A DNA stretch of 44,821 nt from Candidatus Gastranaerophilales bacterium (GCA_944325535.1 CALVAL010000006.1:1-44821), one strand, 5' to 3'; numbered from the stretch's first letter, positions 23,418 to 31,933 are shown. The notes: generated by a model not told the origin, from the letters alone. Program-made: numbers and translations.

Positions 23418-26054
23418 TTAACTTTTCTTAATTTCAGTTAAAGTTGGATCAAGCAAACGTCTTCCAATATTGTCAAAATTTATTGAATATAGAGTTTTAT
23501 TTCCATATTTAATCATTTTTTCAACAACTCCGGAACCATACTTAGCATGAGTAACAGAATCACCTTGTTGAATAGGGTCACTTTCTACCAAATCTTCTTG
23601 TGGAATATCCGCATCATAAACAGGAACGATTGGTGTAGAGGAACTTCTTGTTTCTAAAATATCTAAATCGTTATCATTTTCTTCCTCAAGAGGTGCCGGT
23701 TCGATATTTTCTAATATCCCAGAATTTTCTTCTTCTGATTCAGCGATTTCTTCTAATAAGTTGTCTTCTGCGGGTATTTCTTCTAAAATTTCGCTTTCGT
23801 CATTATTCATTTCATCTATAAAATCTAAATCTGAATCAGAAATTTCATCATCTTTTCTTGTTGTAAATACTTTATCAACATCTTTAACAATTTGCTCATC
23901 GATATTATCAGGAAGTGGCAGCTCATCGTCTGTCATATCAACTATAATATCATTTTCGTCAATATCATCTGGATTTAATTCTACGAAATCGTCTAGCTCT
24001 CCAATATTATCTTCAGAAAGTGGCATTACACTAATTTCATCATCAATAGGAAGTTGCTCCAGCGGAGATTGTTCTTGTGAATCATCTTCTGGGGAGAACA
24101 TCATATCCTCATTAGTGTCATCTATATCTAAATCAATATCATTATCTAGTATTATAGCGCTATTTTCTTCTTCAGATTCAGAATTTAGTTCATCAATACT
24201 ATTTGAATCTAGTTCTTCTAAACTAGTTTCATTTATTTCATTAGAGTCTAATTCTTCATTAATTGTTATTTCTTCTGGAATATTATTTTCATAATCAGAA
24301 ACATAATCTTCTATTATTTCTTCAGAATGGATTTCAGTAGAAAAGTTTTCAGTTAGTGGGATTTCTAGAATATCTTCTTCAAAATCTGTAGAACTATTGT
24401 TTTCATTTAGTGAATTTAATAATTCATGCTCTATTTCAGGACTAATTTGGTTATTATCCTCTTCTATTATAACATTTTGCTCATTAAATTCATTGTTATC
24501 TTCAAGATTAGAGATAGAATCTTCTGATATGGATTCTTCATCATCAAACATATTTATTTTTTCAGGAATTTCGATATTTTCTGTAACTTTAGAGATTATA
24601 TCCTGAGATTTTTCGTCTATAGTAGATATAATTTCTTCCTCTGTTAGTGAAGGTTGATTTAGCTCTTCTTGTTGACTTTCTATTTCAGTAATTTCGTCAA
24701 ACTCTTCTGATTGTTCGTTGTTTTCTGTTGTAGAAATATCAGAATCATCTATTGCAATTTCTTCAAGTGCGTCATCAGTGTCCACTTTTTCTTCATCAAT
24801 TTCTTGAATATCTTCTGTTTCAGTATTTTCGTTTTCTTCATTAAAACTAGAGTCTTCTATTAAATCAGTTTTTTGAGGAACAATAAAATCATCAATTTTC
24901 TCTAATGGTGATACTATTGGGATATAATTTGTTCCTTCGCCTGCAATTAAGAACGAATCATTAGACATAGATTTTAGAAAAGAATTAAAAACTGTAAAAA
25001 TTTGATTTATTGCAATAGAGGGAGTCAATATAAAATTATCAAAAATGTTTTTGATATCATTTAAATATTTAAATTTTGAATGAGTTATGAAAGTCGTTGA
25101 AACATTCGATGATAGAACGTTTTTAAGACATTTTTTATTTACAGTATTTGACAGTTCAAAAATTACTTGTATATTTTCATTCTTAGCTAGCTTCTCATAA
25201 ATAAAATCAAGATATCTGTTTTGGAATGCGACATCTAATTTTGAAAAATCAATTATAACGTTTTGAGAACTCAAGATTTTATCTACATTGTCTAGTTCAG
25301 TTTTATCTTTAGCAAAGTAGCCTAGTCTATCAAATTTAGCTAACTTATTTTTTAAGACCAAAAGCTTGAATACATGAGACTTGTCAACCATATCATCTAT
25401 AATATTTTTTAGAGCTGAAAATGGTAAAAATTCTACAGTTTTTGAATATTCTGCAAGGTCTTTGAATATTTCAATGATTAAAGATTTACTATCTCCGGTT
25501 GCATCATTGAGACAATCTTTGTACATAAATGCTAAAGAATTTGTATCAAGAGGAAGTTTAAAATCTACACCGGCAATTACTTTTTTTGCAGATAAAATCC
25601 CCAAAGTATCTATTATAATGACTCTTTTATTAAGGTTATTAAACTGTTTTGATAAATTCCTAGTAAGTAAATTATTTGCATTTTTATCATCAGTACAAAT
25701 AAGTGTTTTTTTATTAAATACTGATTCATCAACAATGACTTTAGAGTCTGTACCAATTGCTTTTCCTGCAATTATAGGTTGGTCATAATTAATAGAATTT
25801 AACAAGATATTTATGTCAAATTCATTTATAATAGATTCTTTCGAAGGTAAGGTCTTATCGTAGCTTTGAAGTTCTCCATTATATAGAAAGAGAATTTTAG
25901 CATATCCAATTGGCTTTTCTCCAGATCTTTTAAGCTGAAGTACTTGTGCGATGTACTTCTTTTCTATGCCATCAATCTGTATAAAAGATGATAGTTGTGT
26001 ATTACTCTCTGCTTCAAATTTTATAAAATCGTCTCTTACTTCTAAAATTCTCAT
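23418..26054 (-). CDS. Large acidic protein: HerA-like start, long Asp/Glu-rich region, SH3-like tail (878 aa)
   Basis: No full-length match is recognised. Residues 1-80 resemble the HAS-barrel that opens HerA-type ATPases. About 95-385 follows as an ATPase-like alpha/beta region, but the expected P-loop reads LICTDDKNANN (118-128), with no GKS/GKT, so nucleotide hydrolysis is unlikely; VIIIDT (145-150) may be a leftover strand. Residues about 390-815 are low-complexity, dominated by E, D, N, S and I, and probably disordered. The last 55 residues (GDSVTHAKYGSGVVEKM, LYSINFDNIGRRLL) look like the RNA-polymerase-binding tail of UvrD/PcrA or a CarD-type Tudor fold. AGAGGA lies 8 bases before the ATG. 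A role near DNA or transcription is an inference. Confidence 0.75.
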   Translation of the reverse strand: MRILEVRDDFIKFEAESNTQLSSFIQIDGIEKKYIAQVLQLKRSGEKPIGYAKILFLYNGELQSYDKTLPSKESIINEFDINILLNSINYDQPIIAGKAIGTDSKVIVDESVFNKKTLICTDDKNANNLLTRNLSKQFNNLNKRVIIIDTLGILSAKKVIAGVDFKLPLDTNSLAFMYKDCLNDATGDSKSLIIEIFKDLAEYSKTVEFLPFSALKNIIDDMVDKSHVFKLLVLKNKLAKFDRLGYFAKDKTELDNVDKILSSQNVIIDFSKLDVAFQNRYLDFIYEKLAKNENIQVIFELSNTVNKKCLKNVLSSNVSTTFITHSKFKYLNDIKNIFDNFILTPSIAINQIFTVFNSFLKSMSNDSFLIAGEGTNYIPIVSPLEKIDDFIVPQKTDLIEDSSFNEENENTETEDIQEIDEEKVDTDDALEEIAIDDSDISTTENNEQSEEFDEITEIESQQEELNQPSLTEEEIISTIDEKSQDIISKVTENIEIPEKINMFDDEESISEDSISNLEDNNEFNEQNVIIEEDNNQISPEIEHELLNSLNENNSSTDFEEDILEIPLTENFSTEIHSEEIIEDYVSDYENNIPEEITINEELDSNEINETSLEELDSNSIDELNSESEEENSAIILDNDIDLDIDDTNEDMMFSPEDDSQEQSPLEQLPIDDEISVMPLSEDNIGELDDFVELNPDDIDENDIIVDMTDDELPLPDNIDEQIVKDVDKVFTTRKDDEISDSDLDFIDEMNNDESEILEEIPAEDNLLEEIAESEEENSGILENIEPAPLEEENDNDLDILETRSSSTPIVPVYDADIPQEDLVESDPIQQGDSVTHAKYGSGVVEKMIKYGNKTLYSINFDNIGRRLLDPTLTEIKKS

Positions 26055-26072
26055 TAAGATTCCTCTAAATTT

Positions 26073-26081
26073 ATTCTATCA
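26073..26081 (-). promoter_or_regulatory. Extended -10 promoter of the acidic protein gene
   Basis: TGaTAGAAT on the minus strand (26081-26073), 18 bases before the ATG, with a ribosome site between. Confidence 0.5.
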
Positions 26082-26144
26082 TAGACATGCCCATTTTTAT
26101 ACAATAATTTACAATTTGAAACTAAAAATAAAAACACTTTTTTT

Positions 26145-26150
26145 TATAAT
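26145..26150 (+). promoter_or_regulatory. -10 box of the M16-M14-uppS operon
   Basis: Perfect TATAAT ending 6 bases before the ATG of a six-codon frame at 26157. A TTGAAA lies at 26116-26121 but at 23 bases is too far for a normal spacer. Confidence 0.5.
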
Positions 26151-26156
26151 CTGTTT

Positions 26157-26177
26157 ATGTTTAAATCATTAGTATGA
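26157..26177 (+). CDS. Six-codon leader frame coupled to the M16 gene
   Basis: ATG at 26157 encodes MFKSLV and stops at TGA (26175-26177), which overlaps the M16 start as ATGA. The ATG sits at the predicted transcription start. The M16 gene has no Shine-Dalgarno, so ribosomes loading on this leaderless mini-frame could reinitiate at the next ATG. Inferred; no family evidence. Confidence 0.4.
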   Translation: MFKSLV

Positions 26178-27370
26178 GAGAATTTATTTTAAATAATAAG
26201 ATAAAAGCTTGCTTTAAGCAAAATAAAAATACTCCAAGGATTGGGCTTACATTAAATTTTTTAATTGAAAACGCAGAAAAATATGCTGGAGAGTATTCTT
26301 TAATGAACCGTCTTTTATTGAAGGGTACATCAAAGTATACTTCTGAAGAATTGGCAAGTATTCTTGATGAGAATGCAATTGAATTATATACAGAAATGAA
26401 GTCTGATTATTTAAAATTTAAATTTGTTTGCTTGAATGAAGATTTTGAATTGGCTTTATCAATTTTGAAAGAAATAATAATGAACCCAACTTTTGATGAG
26501 TTTGATAAAGAAAAAATAAAATTAAAAGGTGAGTTAACAGCAGAATTGGATTCTGCAAAAGTTAAAGTTTCAGATCTTTTTACAAAGACTATTTATAAGA
26601 ATCATTATTATGGGCATTCTTATACTGAAATTCTAGCAAATGTTGATAATGTTACAAAAGAAGATGTTATAAATTCTTATACTCAGATTTTAAATAATAG
26701 CAAAAAGTCTCTAGCTCTTGTCGGAGATGTTGATTACACATTAGTAGAAAAATATTTAGCAGATATTCCAGAGTCAAAAGATGTCGAAAGCCGGATATCT
26801 GAGCCAACAAAAATTAAAAATGAATATGTAGAAATAATAAAAGAGGATGCAAATCAAGCTCAGATACTTCAAGGTTGGTTGGTACCAACTATTAGAGAAA
26901 AGGATTATCCAGTAATTATGCTTTTAAATGTAATATTAGGGGCTAGTGGATTATCTTCTAGATTGTTTTTAGAGCTAAGAGAGAAAAAAGGGTTAGCATA
27001 TACGGTGCGTTCTGCATATGAGACTCATTTAAAGTCAGCAGTCTTTAGTATTTATATAGGTACAGAACCTTCTAATATAGAGACTTCTATACAAGGTTTC
27101 AAAGAAGAAATAGAAAAAATAAAGAATGTTTTAGTCAGTGAAGAAGAACTTCATAATGCAAAAAATAATCTTATAGGAAAGCAACAGTTTATAAGTGAGA
27201 CAAATTCTCAACAAGCTAATATAATGGCATATTATTCAATTATGGGTAAGCCTTTTAATTACCGAGATGAAATAGTAAAAAAACTTTGGGAAGTAACTCC
27301 TGAACAGATAAAAGAATGTGCTAATAGATATTTTACAGAGGATTTTATTCTTGCAATAATAAAGCCGTAG
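26174..27370 (+). CDS. M16-family protein lacking the zinc motif
   Basis: Two-lobed M16 (insulinase/processing peptidase) fold. The first lobe has no HxxEH; where it should be is EYSLMNRLLLKGTSKYTSEELASIL, so this is a non-catalytic subunit type, like the partner chain of bacterial M16B heterodimers. The second-lobe R/Y signature is kept (SSRLFLELREKKGLAYTVRSAYE), as is FQRFISETN-type QQFISETNSQQANIMAYY. 398 aa, full length. No signal peptide. No active partner is in the window. Starts within the leader frame overlap; 10 bases before the M14 gene. Confidence 0.85.
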   Translation: MREFILNNKIKACFKQNKNTPRIGLTLNFLIENAEKYAGEYSLMNRLLLKGTSKYTSEELASILDENAIELYTEMKSDYLKFKFVCLNEDFELALSILKEIIMNPTFDEFDKEKIKLKGELTAELDSAKVKVSDLFTKTIYKNHYYGHSYTEILANVDNVTKEDVINSYTQILNNSKKSLALVGDVDYTLVEKYLADIPESKDVESRISEPTKIKNEYVEIIKEDANQAQILQGWLVPTIREKDYPVIMLLNVILGASGLSSRLFLELREKKGLAYTVRSAYETHLKSAVFSIYIGTEPSNIETSIQGFKEEIEKIKNVLVSEEELHNAKNNLIGKQQFISETNSQQANIMAYYSIMGKPFNYRDEIVKKLWEVTPEQIKECANRYFTEDFILAIIKP

Positions 27371-27380
27371 GTGCTATAAA

Positions 27381-27989
27381 ATGGTAAGAACATCACAGGG
27401 AAATTTTATAGGTTTAGTTAAAAATGAAGATTTTATTCCTGTTCTTGTAATAGGCTGTATGCATGGAGATGAGCCTCAAGGTAAATTTTTGATTGAAAAA
27501 TATTTTGAAACACATCCTAGTACAAAACTTTTATTGATTTCTTGTTTAAATCCGGATGGTGTTTTTAATAAGACAAGAGTAAATTCAAATGGCGTTGATA
27601 TTAATAGAAATTTCCCAACAAAGAATTGGATATTGAGTGAAAAAGGTAATTTCTATGGAGGAGACGCTCCAGCTAGTGAGATAGAGACTCAATTTCTAAT
27701 AAATATTATTGAAGAATTTAAACCAAAATTAATATTGACACTTCATGCTCCATATAAAGTTGTGAATTATGATGGTGATGCAGAAGCTATATCACAAAAA
27801 ATTTCGAAGATTATAGGATATCCTGTTGAAGAAAGTATAGGCTATCCTACTCCAGGTAGTTTTGGGACTTGGGCTGGTATAGAAAAGAATATTCCTACTA
27901 TTACTTTAGAGTTGGATGAGGATATAGAAGTAGAAGCTTTAGAAAAGCCTATTTTTGAAATTTTTGAAATGTTAGAAAATTATATTTAA
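27381..27989 (+). CDS. M14 zinc carboxypeptidase, MpaA-like
   Basis: Short M14 peptidase resembling murein-peptide amidase MpaA. Zinc ligands are H28 and E31 (MHGDEP) and H122 (LHAPY); the substrate arginine is in NRNFP (R76) and the catalytic glutamate in TLELDE (E177). No signal peptide, so it acts in the cytoplasm, probably trimming recycled murein peptides; ldcA at 40471 would fit the same path. 202 aa is compact. AGGTG lies 7 bases before the ATG. Middle gene of the operon. Confidence 0.85.
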   Translation: MVRTSQGNFIGLVKNEDFIPVLVIGCMHGDEPQGKFLIEKYFETHPSTKLLLISCLNPDGVFNKTRVNSNGVDINRNFPTKNWILSEKGNFYGGDAPASEIETQFLINIIEEFKPKLILTLHAPYKVVNYDGDAEAISQKISKIIGYPVEESIGYPTPGSFGTWAGIEKNIPTITLELDEDIEVEALEKPIFEIFEMLENYI

Positions 27990-28010
27990 ATTTATTTAAG
28001 GAATTAAGAA

Positions 28011-28715
28011 ATGGAAGATATAAAAAAAATAGTAGAAGAATGTAATTTAAAGCATATTGCAATAATAATGGATGGCAACAGACGTTGGGCAAAAAATAAA
28101 AATTTGCCGTCAGCTATAGGCCATAAAAAAGGTGTAGATTCTTTAAAAGCTACGATGAGAGCTTGTGACGATTTTGGAATAAAATACTTAACGGTATATG
28201 CTTTTTCTACTGAGAACTGGAATAGAAAGCCAGAGGAAGTTAATTTTTTAATGGATCTTCTTGGGCAGACTCTAAAAAATGAGTTGAAAGAAATGCATGA
28301 AAATAATGTAGTAATTTCCTTTATAGGTGATACAACAAAGTTAAGCGTAAAATTACAAGAGATTTTAAATAATGCTGTAGAAACTACTAAAAACAATACT
28401 GGTGTAAATTTACAAATAGCTTTTAATTACGGCTCTAGAGATGAAATTGTTCATGCAGTAAATGAAATTATAGCTTCTGGAGAAAAAAATATAACAGAGG
28501 AAACTATTTCTAAGCATTTATATACAAAGAACATTCCAGATCCTGATTTATTAATAAGAACTGGTGGTGAAATGAGAATTTCAAATTATTTATTATGGCA
28601 AATTGCATATTCTGAAATAATCATTCGCCAAGAGTTTTGGCCAGAGTTTGATAAAAACAAACTTGCAGAATGTGTATTAGAATATAATAAACGAAATAGA
28701 CGGTTTGGTAAGTAA
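28011..28715 (+). CDS. uppS: Undecaprenyl diphosphate synthase
   Basis: cis-Prenyltransferase that makes C55-PP, the lipid carrier for peptidoglycan and glycans. Catalytic motif HIAIIMDGNRRWAK (Asp26 equivalent), GHKKGVDSL, LTVYAFSTENWNRP-type FSTENWNRKPEEV, DLLIRTGGEMRISNYLLWQ and the C-terminal FWPEF. 234 aa, slightly short but complete. AAGGA lies 10 bases before the ATG. It ends 2 bases from the convergent gatD stop without a terminator. Confidence 0.97.
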   Translation: MEDIKKIVEECNLKHIAIIMDGNRRWAKNKNLPSAIGHKKGVDSLKATMRACDDFGIKYLTVYAFSTENWNRKPEEVNFLMDLLGQTLKNELKEMHENNVVISFIGDTTKLSVKLQEILNNAVETTKNNTGVNLQIAFNYGSRDEIVHAVNEIIASGEKNITEETISKHLYTKNIPDPDLLIRTGGEMRISNYLLWQIAYSEIIIRQEFWPEFDKNKLAECVLEYNKRNRRFGK

Positions 28716-28717
28716 TT

Positions 28718-29422
28718 TTAATAGGCTTTATTGATTAAAGAATTGTGTGTGCCAAACTCAATCCTATCATCTATAGGTTCTGGTTTTGTGCCTAAAGCTA
28801 ATTCAATTAGGTAGTCTGCAAAATGTGGGTTTTTAGGTAAGAATGAACCATGTAAGTATGTGCCGAAAACATTTTTATATCTTGCACCTTCGAAAGAATC
28901 TTTTCCATTATTACCATTTCCGATAATAACTTTGCCGATAGGTTGAGTATCTCCTCTTAGATATGTTAGTCCGCTATGGTTTTCAAATCCAACGAGTGTA
29001 TTTGGTTCAACTAAGTCCGTTTTGATTGTTACATTTCCGATAAATCTTTTATCTCCAGCTATTGTATAAGCATCTAAAAGCCCTATTCCTAGTAAACGCT
29101 CTCCATTATTAGGCTGATAGTATTCTCCGAATAACTGGTATCCTCCACATATTCCTAAAAACACGGACATTCTGTCTCGTTCTGCTAAGAGAAATTCTTT
29201 ATGTTTTTGTAGCTCTTTTGAAACTTCAATTTGTTGTTTATCCTGACCTCCACCTATAAAATAAATATCATGCTCATCTATAGAATCGCCAATGTTTATT
29301 TCATCAATTTCAATATGAATACCGCGCCATTCACATCTTTTTTTTAGAGTAAGAATATTTCCACCATCTCCGTATATATTTAGTAGTTTAGGGTATAAGT
29401 GAGCAAGACGTATTTTTTTCAT
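28718..29422 (-). CDS. gatD: Lipid II isoglutaminyl synthase, glutaminase subunit GatD
   Basis: Class I glutamine amidotransferase that supplies ammonia to MurT for amidating D-Glu of the peptidoglycan stem. Features: IRLAHLYPKLLNIYGDGGN, the GGGQDKQQ stretch, nucleophile Cys in GICGGYQLFG and catalytic His in TYLHGSFLPKNP. CobB/CobQ-like amidotransferases are the main alternative, but the stand-alone 234-aa form with this N-terminus is GatD. murT is not in the window. It overlaps recO by 4 bases (ATGA). Confidence 0.9.
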   Translation of the reverse strand: MKKIRLAHLYPKLLNIYGDGGNILTLKKRCEWRGIHIEIDEINIGDSIDEHDIYFIGGGQDKQQIEVSKELQKHKEFLLAERDRMSVFLGICGGYQLFGEYYQPNNGERLLGIGLLDAYTIAGDKRFIGNVTIKTDLVEPNTLVGFENHSGLTYLRGDTQPIGKVIIGNGNNGKDSFEGARYKNVFGTYLHGSFLPKNPHFADYLIELALGTKPEPIDDRIEFGTHNSLINKAY

Positions 29423-30183
29423 ACACCTAGCTCCTTTAATAATTTTACAGATTTTTGTTTTTTATTGGTGTGAGTTTTTATATATTCATCTAATAAGTCA
29501 AAGCATACTTGGCAGACTTTTTCAGTTGCCTTTTTATCATAGTCACTCTCATAATCAAAGTCGAATTGAAGCATTGCTTGTAAGAAATCTCTGATTTTAT
29601 AATGCATTTTAAGCTTAACGCCTAAGTGTTCATTGCATTCTTTACAAATAATTCCTCCCATAGATGATGAAAAATACATTTCTTCGTCTAATACTTGCTC
29701 TCTGCAACAAAGACAAGTATCTAATTCTACGCAGAACCCCATAATTAATAAAATTTTTAGCTGGAATTTGATAGCGGCAATAAGCATGTCTTTTTTTTGT
29801 GTGGAATTAGAGATTCTGTTCAAAGCTTTATAGAGAAGCTCATAAATTTCTTCTGAGGCTGATTCAGAACCTTCCCCAAAATTCATAACAACTTCAGATA
29901 TATAAGATGATAACATTAATTTATCCATATCTTCGCGTGTTTTTCTAAAATGATTAACAGTTTGTGCTTGAACTATCGTATCCATTGAACGTCCTTTTAA
30001 AAGTTGAAGAGAATTAGCAACAAGTAAATCCATTCTTGCTCCCAGCTTACTTTTAGGCTTTTTAATCCCCTTTGCAACCCCTTTAATTAAGCCATTTTCT
30101 TTTGAATACATTACAATTATTTTATCGGCATCATTTAAATTGTATGATTTTAAATTTATTGCTTCAGTAACATAATTATTCAT
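29419..30183 (-). CDS. recO: DNA repair protein RecO
   Basis: Recombination mediator that anneals strands and helps RecR load RecA on SSB-coated DNA. OB-fold N-terminus (EAINLKSYNLNDADKIIVMYSKENGLIKGVAKGIKKPKS) followed by the helical domain and a zinc site with two CxxC pairs (CLCC and CKEC). 254 aa, typical. Overlaps pilT by 8 bases and gatD by 4, so it lies in the middle of a tightly packed operon. Confidence 0.95.
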   Translation of the reverse strand: MNNYVTEAINLKSYNLNDADKIIVMYSKENGLIKGVAKGIKKPKSKLGARMDLLVANSLQLLKGRSMDTIVQAQTVNHFRKTREDMDKLMLSSYISEVVMNFGEGSESASEEIYELLYKALNRISNSTQKKDMLIAAIKFQLKILLIMGFCVELDTCLCCREQVLDEEMYFSSSMGGIICKECNEHLGVKLKMHYKIRDFLQAMLQFDFDYESDYDKKATEKVCQVCFDLLDEYIKTHTNKKQKSVKLLKELGV

Positions 30184-31273
30184 AATAAGCTTTTGTCCCT
30201 TGATATACTCCTCTGAAGACTTTTTCTAATTCGTTTTCGTCATTTGAATTTTCTAAAGCTTCTTGTTGAGATATGCAACCTCTTTCGGCTAAGATTGCTA
30301 AAGATGTATTTAAAGATATCATATCGTCAATGTTATTTTCTCTTAATAATTCATAAATTTCTTCAGTGTTATCTTTTACAATGTAATCTTTTATTGTAGA
30401 TGTAACAACCATTATTTCACATGCAGGGTATCGAGTTTGGTCTTTCTCTGAGTAAACAAGTTTTTGAGCGATTGTAGCTCTTAGAGTTTCTCCGAGTTGT
30501 TTTCTTATTAAATGACGATTAGCTTCTTCAAACATATTGACAATTCTATTAATAGTTTGAACGGCATCATTAGTATGTAGTGTTGAAAAGACTAAATGGC
30601 CAGTCTCTGAAGCTTTTAATGCGGCAGCCATCGTTTCTTTATCTCGAATTTCCCCTATAAAAATAACATCAGGATCTTGTCTAAGTGCATATTTTATTCC
30701 GTCTGAAAACGACTTTGTATCAACTCCGATTTGTCGTTGTGAGACTATACTTTTTTTACATTCAAAAACGTATTCTATAGGATCTTCAATAGTAACAATA
30801 TGCTTAGAGTCATTTTCGTTTATTTGGTTAATAAGTGATGCTATTGTAGTAGATTTACCACTTCCTGTTGGTCCAGTAACAAGTATAATTCCGTTTTGAT
30901 ATCCAGAAAAACTTTCTAAAATATCAGGAAGAGATAAATCTTTTAATTTTGGTATATTATAAGAAATATTTCTTATAACTAAACCTGGTAACCCGATTTG
31001 TCGATTATAATTTACTCTGAATCTTGAACAACCTTTTATTTCGTACATAAAATCGACATCACATTTTGTTAAAATTTCATCTCTAATTGCAGTTGGGGCT
31101 ATTTCTAAAATAGCATTATCTAACTCTTCTTTTGAAAGAGCTGGCATATTAGTTTTTTTTATAAATCCATTTTTTCTTATGTATGGAGGATGACCAACTT
31201 TTAAATGTTCATCAGATGCACCTGCAGAAACTGCACTTCTTAAAAATTGTATTATATTAAACTTCTCTTCCAT
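30176..31273 (-). CDS. pilT: Type IV pilus retraction ATPase PilT
   Basis: Hexameric motor that depolymerises type IV pili and powers twitching or DNA uptake. Walker A GPTGSGKS (134-141), the Asp box near IEDPIEYVF, and Walker B/His box FIGEIRDKETMAAALKASETGHLVFSTLHTNDA. 365 aa, typical. GGGAG lies 9 bases before the ATG, and a good promoter is at 31295-31323. First gene of the pilT-recO-gatD operon. Other pilus genes are not in the window. Confidence 0.95.
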   Translation of the reverse strand: MEEKFNIIQFLRSAVSAGASDEHLKVGHPPYIRKNGFIKKTNMPALSKEELDNAILEIAPTAIRDEILTKCDVDFMYEIKGCSRFRVNYNRQIGLPGLVIRNISYNIPKLKDLSLPDILESFSGYQNGIILVTGPTGSGKSTTIASLINQINENDSKHIVTIEDPIEYVFECKKSIVSQRQIGVDTKSFSDGIKYALRQDPDVIFIGEIRDKETMAAALKASETGHLVFSTLHTNDAVQTINRIVNMFEEANRHLIRKQLGETLRATIAQKLVYSEKDQTRYPACEIMVVTSTIKDYIVKDNTEEIYELLRENNIDDMISLNTSLAILAERGCISQQEALENSNDENELEKVFRGVYQGTKAYYE

Positions 31274-31294
31274 AACAATCTCCCAATAAAACTA

Positions 31295-31323
31295 TCGTAT
31301 CATTATTGAAATTTTTTGACAAT
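31295..31323 (-). promoter_or_regulatory. Promoter of pilT-recO-gatD
   Basis: On the minus strand, TTGTCA (31323-31318), a 17-base spacer ending TGa, and TACGAT (31300-31295), 21 bases before the ATG. Confidence 0.7.
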
Positions 31324-31335
31324 AACTAAACAATA

Positions 31336-31362
31336 AAGTCGGCAAAATATTTGTCGACTTTA
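31336..31362 (-). terminator. Terminator of the Cys-repeat gene
   Basis: A 12-bp stem with one G-U pair (31336-31347 with 31351-31362), 3-base loop. On the minus strand it is followed by ATTGTTTAG, a poor T run, but position fits the end of gene 31397. Confidence 0.6.
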
Positions 31363-31396
31363 TAATAAATTTTGTTACATTTTATAAATTCAATGA

Positions 31397-31753
31397 TTAG
31401 CAAGAATAACTGCAGCTACCACCTACAGATACAGAAGAAGAGAAGCCTCCACCGCTAAAAGATGAAGCTATAGAACCACAAGATTCACTAGCGCCAGAAT
31501 ATGCAATACTTCCACAAGATTCACTCATTCCAGAATATGCAATAGAACCGCTAGTTTCACAGCTTTCTCCAAAAGCAACAATTGTTGCGTCGCTTGGACC
31601 AGAGTAAAAGCTGCAAGTGTCTGTTCCACCACCAACATTGTTAGAAATTAAACTTGTATTGTTTGAAATAAGATGAGTGGTTTTTTGTGGAGCTTCAGAA
31701 CCAATAAATTTAAAGCATGTAGATTTATTATCATCAGTTGTTAGTGTTAGCAT
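31397..31753 (-). CDS. Cys/Ser/Gly-rich repeat protein, 118 aa, member of the shared-promoter set
   Basis: Not a known family. An N-terminal part (1-45) is ordinary and soluble; the rest is built of S, G, C and A, with copies of a 12-residue unit (SESCGSIAYSGM, SESCGSIAYSGA, SESCGSIASS) and a tail VGGSCSYSC. There are eight cysteines. No signal peptide. The leader-plus-repeat layout recalls precursors of modified peptides or metal-binding proteins, but no modifying enzyme is near. AAGGATAAGG precedes the ATG. It carries the shared upstream element. Confidence 0.72.
   Translation of the reverse strand: MLTLTTDDNKSTCFKFIGSEAPQKTTHLISNNTSLISNNVGGGTDTCSFYSGPSDATIVAFGESCETSGSIAYSGMSESCGSIAYSGASESCGSIASSFSGGGFSSSVSVGGSCSYSC
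31467..31563 (-). repeat. 36-bp tandem repeat within the Cys-rich gene
   Basis: Two full copies (31467-31502 and 31503-31538) and a partial third encode the SGxSESCGSIAY unit. The copies differ at several bases, mostly keeping the protein. Confidence 0.8.
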
Positions 31754-31785
31754 AACCTTATCCTTACTCTTAATATGTTTACATA

Positions 31786-31816
31786 TATATAAAGTAAATA
31801 TAAAAAGCTCAATTTC
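31786..31816 (-). promoter_or_regulatory. Shared element (copy 3): GAAATT-N16-CTTTATATA
   Basis: On the minus strand, GAAATT (31816-31811), 16 bases, CTTTATATA (31794-31786), ending 32 bases before the ATG of gene 31397. One mismatch in the first box. Confidence 0.55.
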
Positions 31817-31933
31817 AAAAAACTTTTATTTCTTAACATTTGTTTACAAAAAAAATAAAAAAACTGTCTATTAACGGAAAAGCGTAAATATTTCGTAAAA
31901 AATAATTGTTTTATTTTTTTAATTATATATTTG

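Noticed and set aside
23761-24294. 177-codon Ser-rich frame on the + strand
   Set aside because: It is the complement of the Asp/Glu-rich region of the 878-aa gene; GAA/GAT codons read backwards give Ser codons.
31467-31563. Short tandem repeats considered as a CRISPR array
   Set aside because: No spacers; the 36-bp units are contiguous and in frame with a coding sequence.
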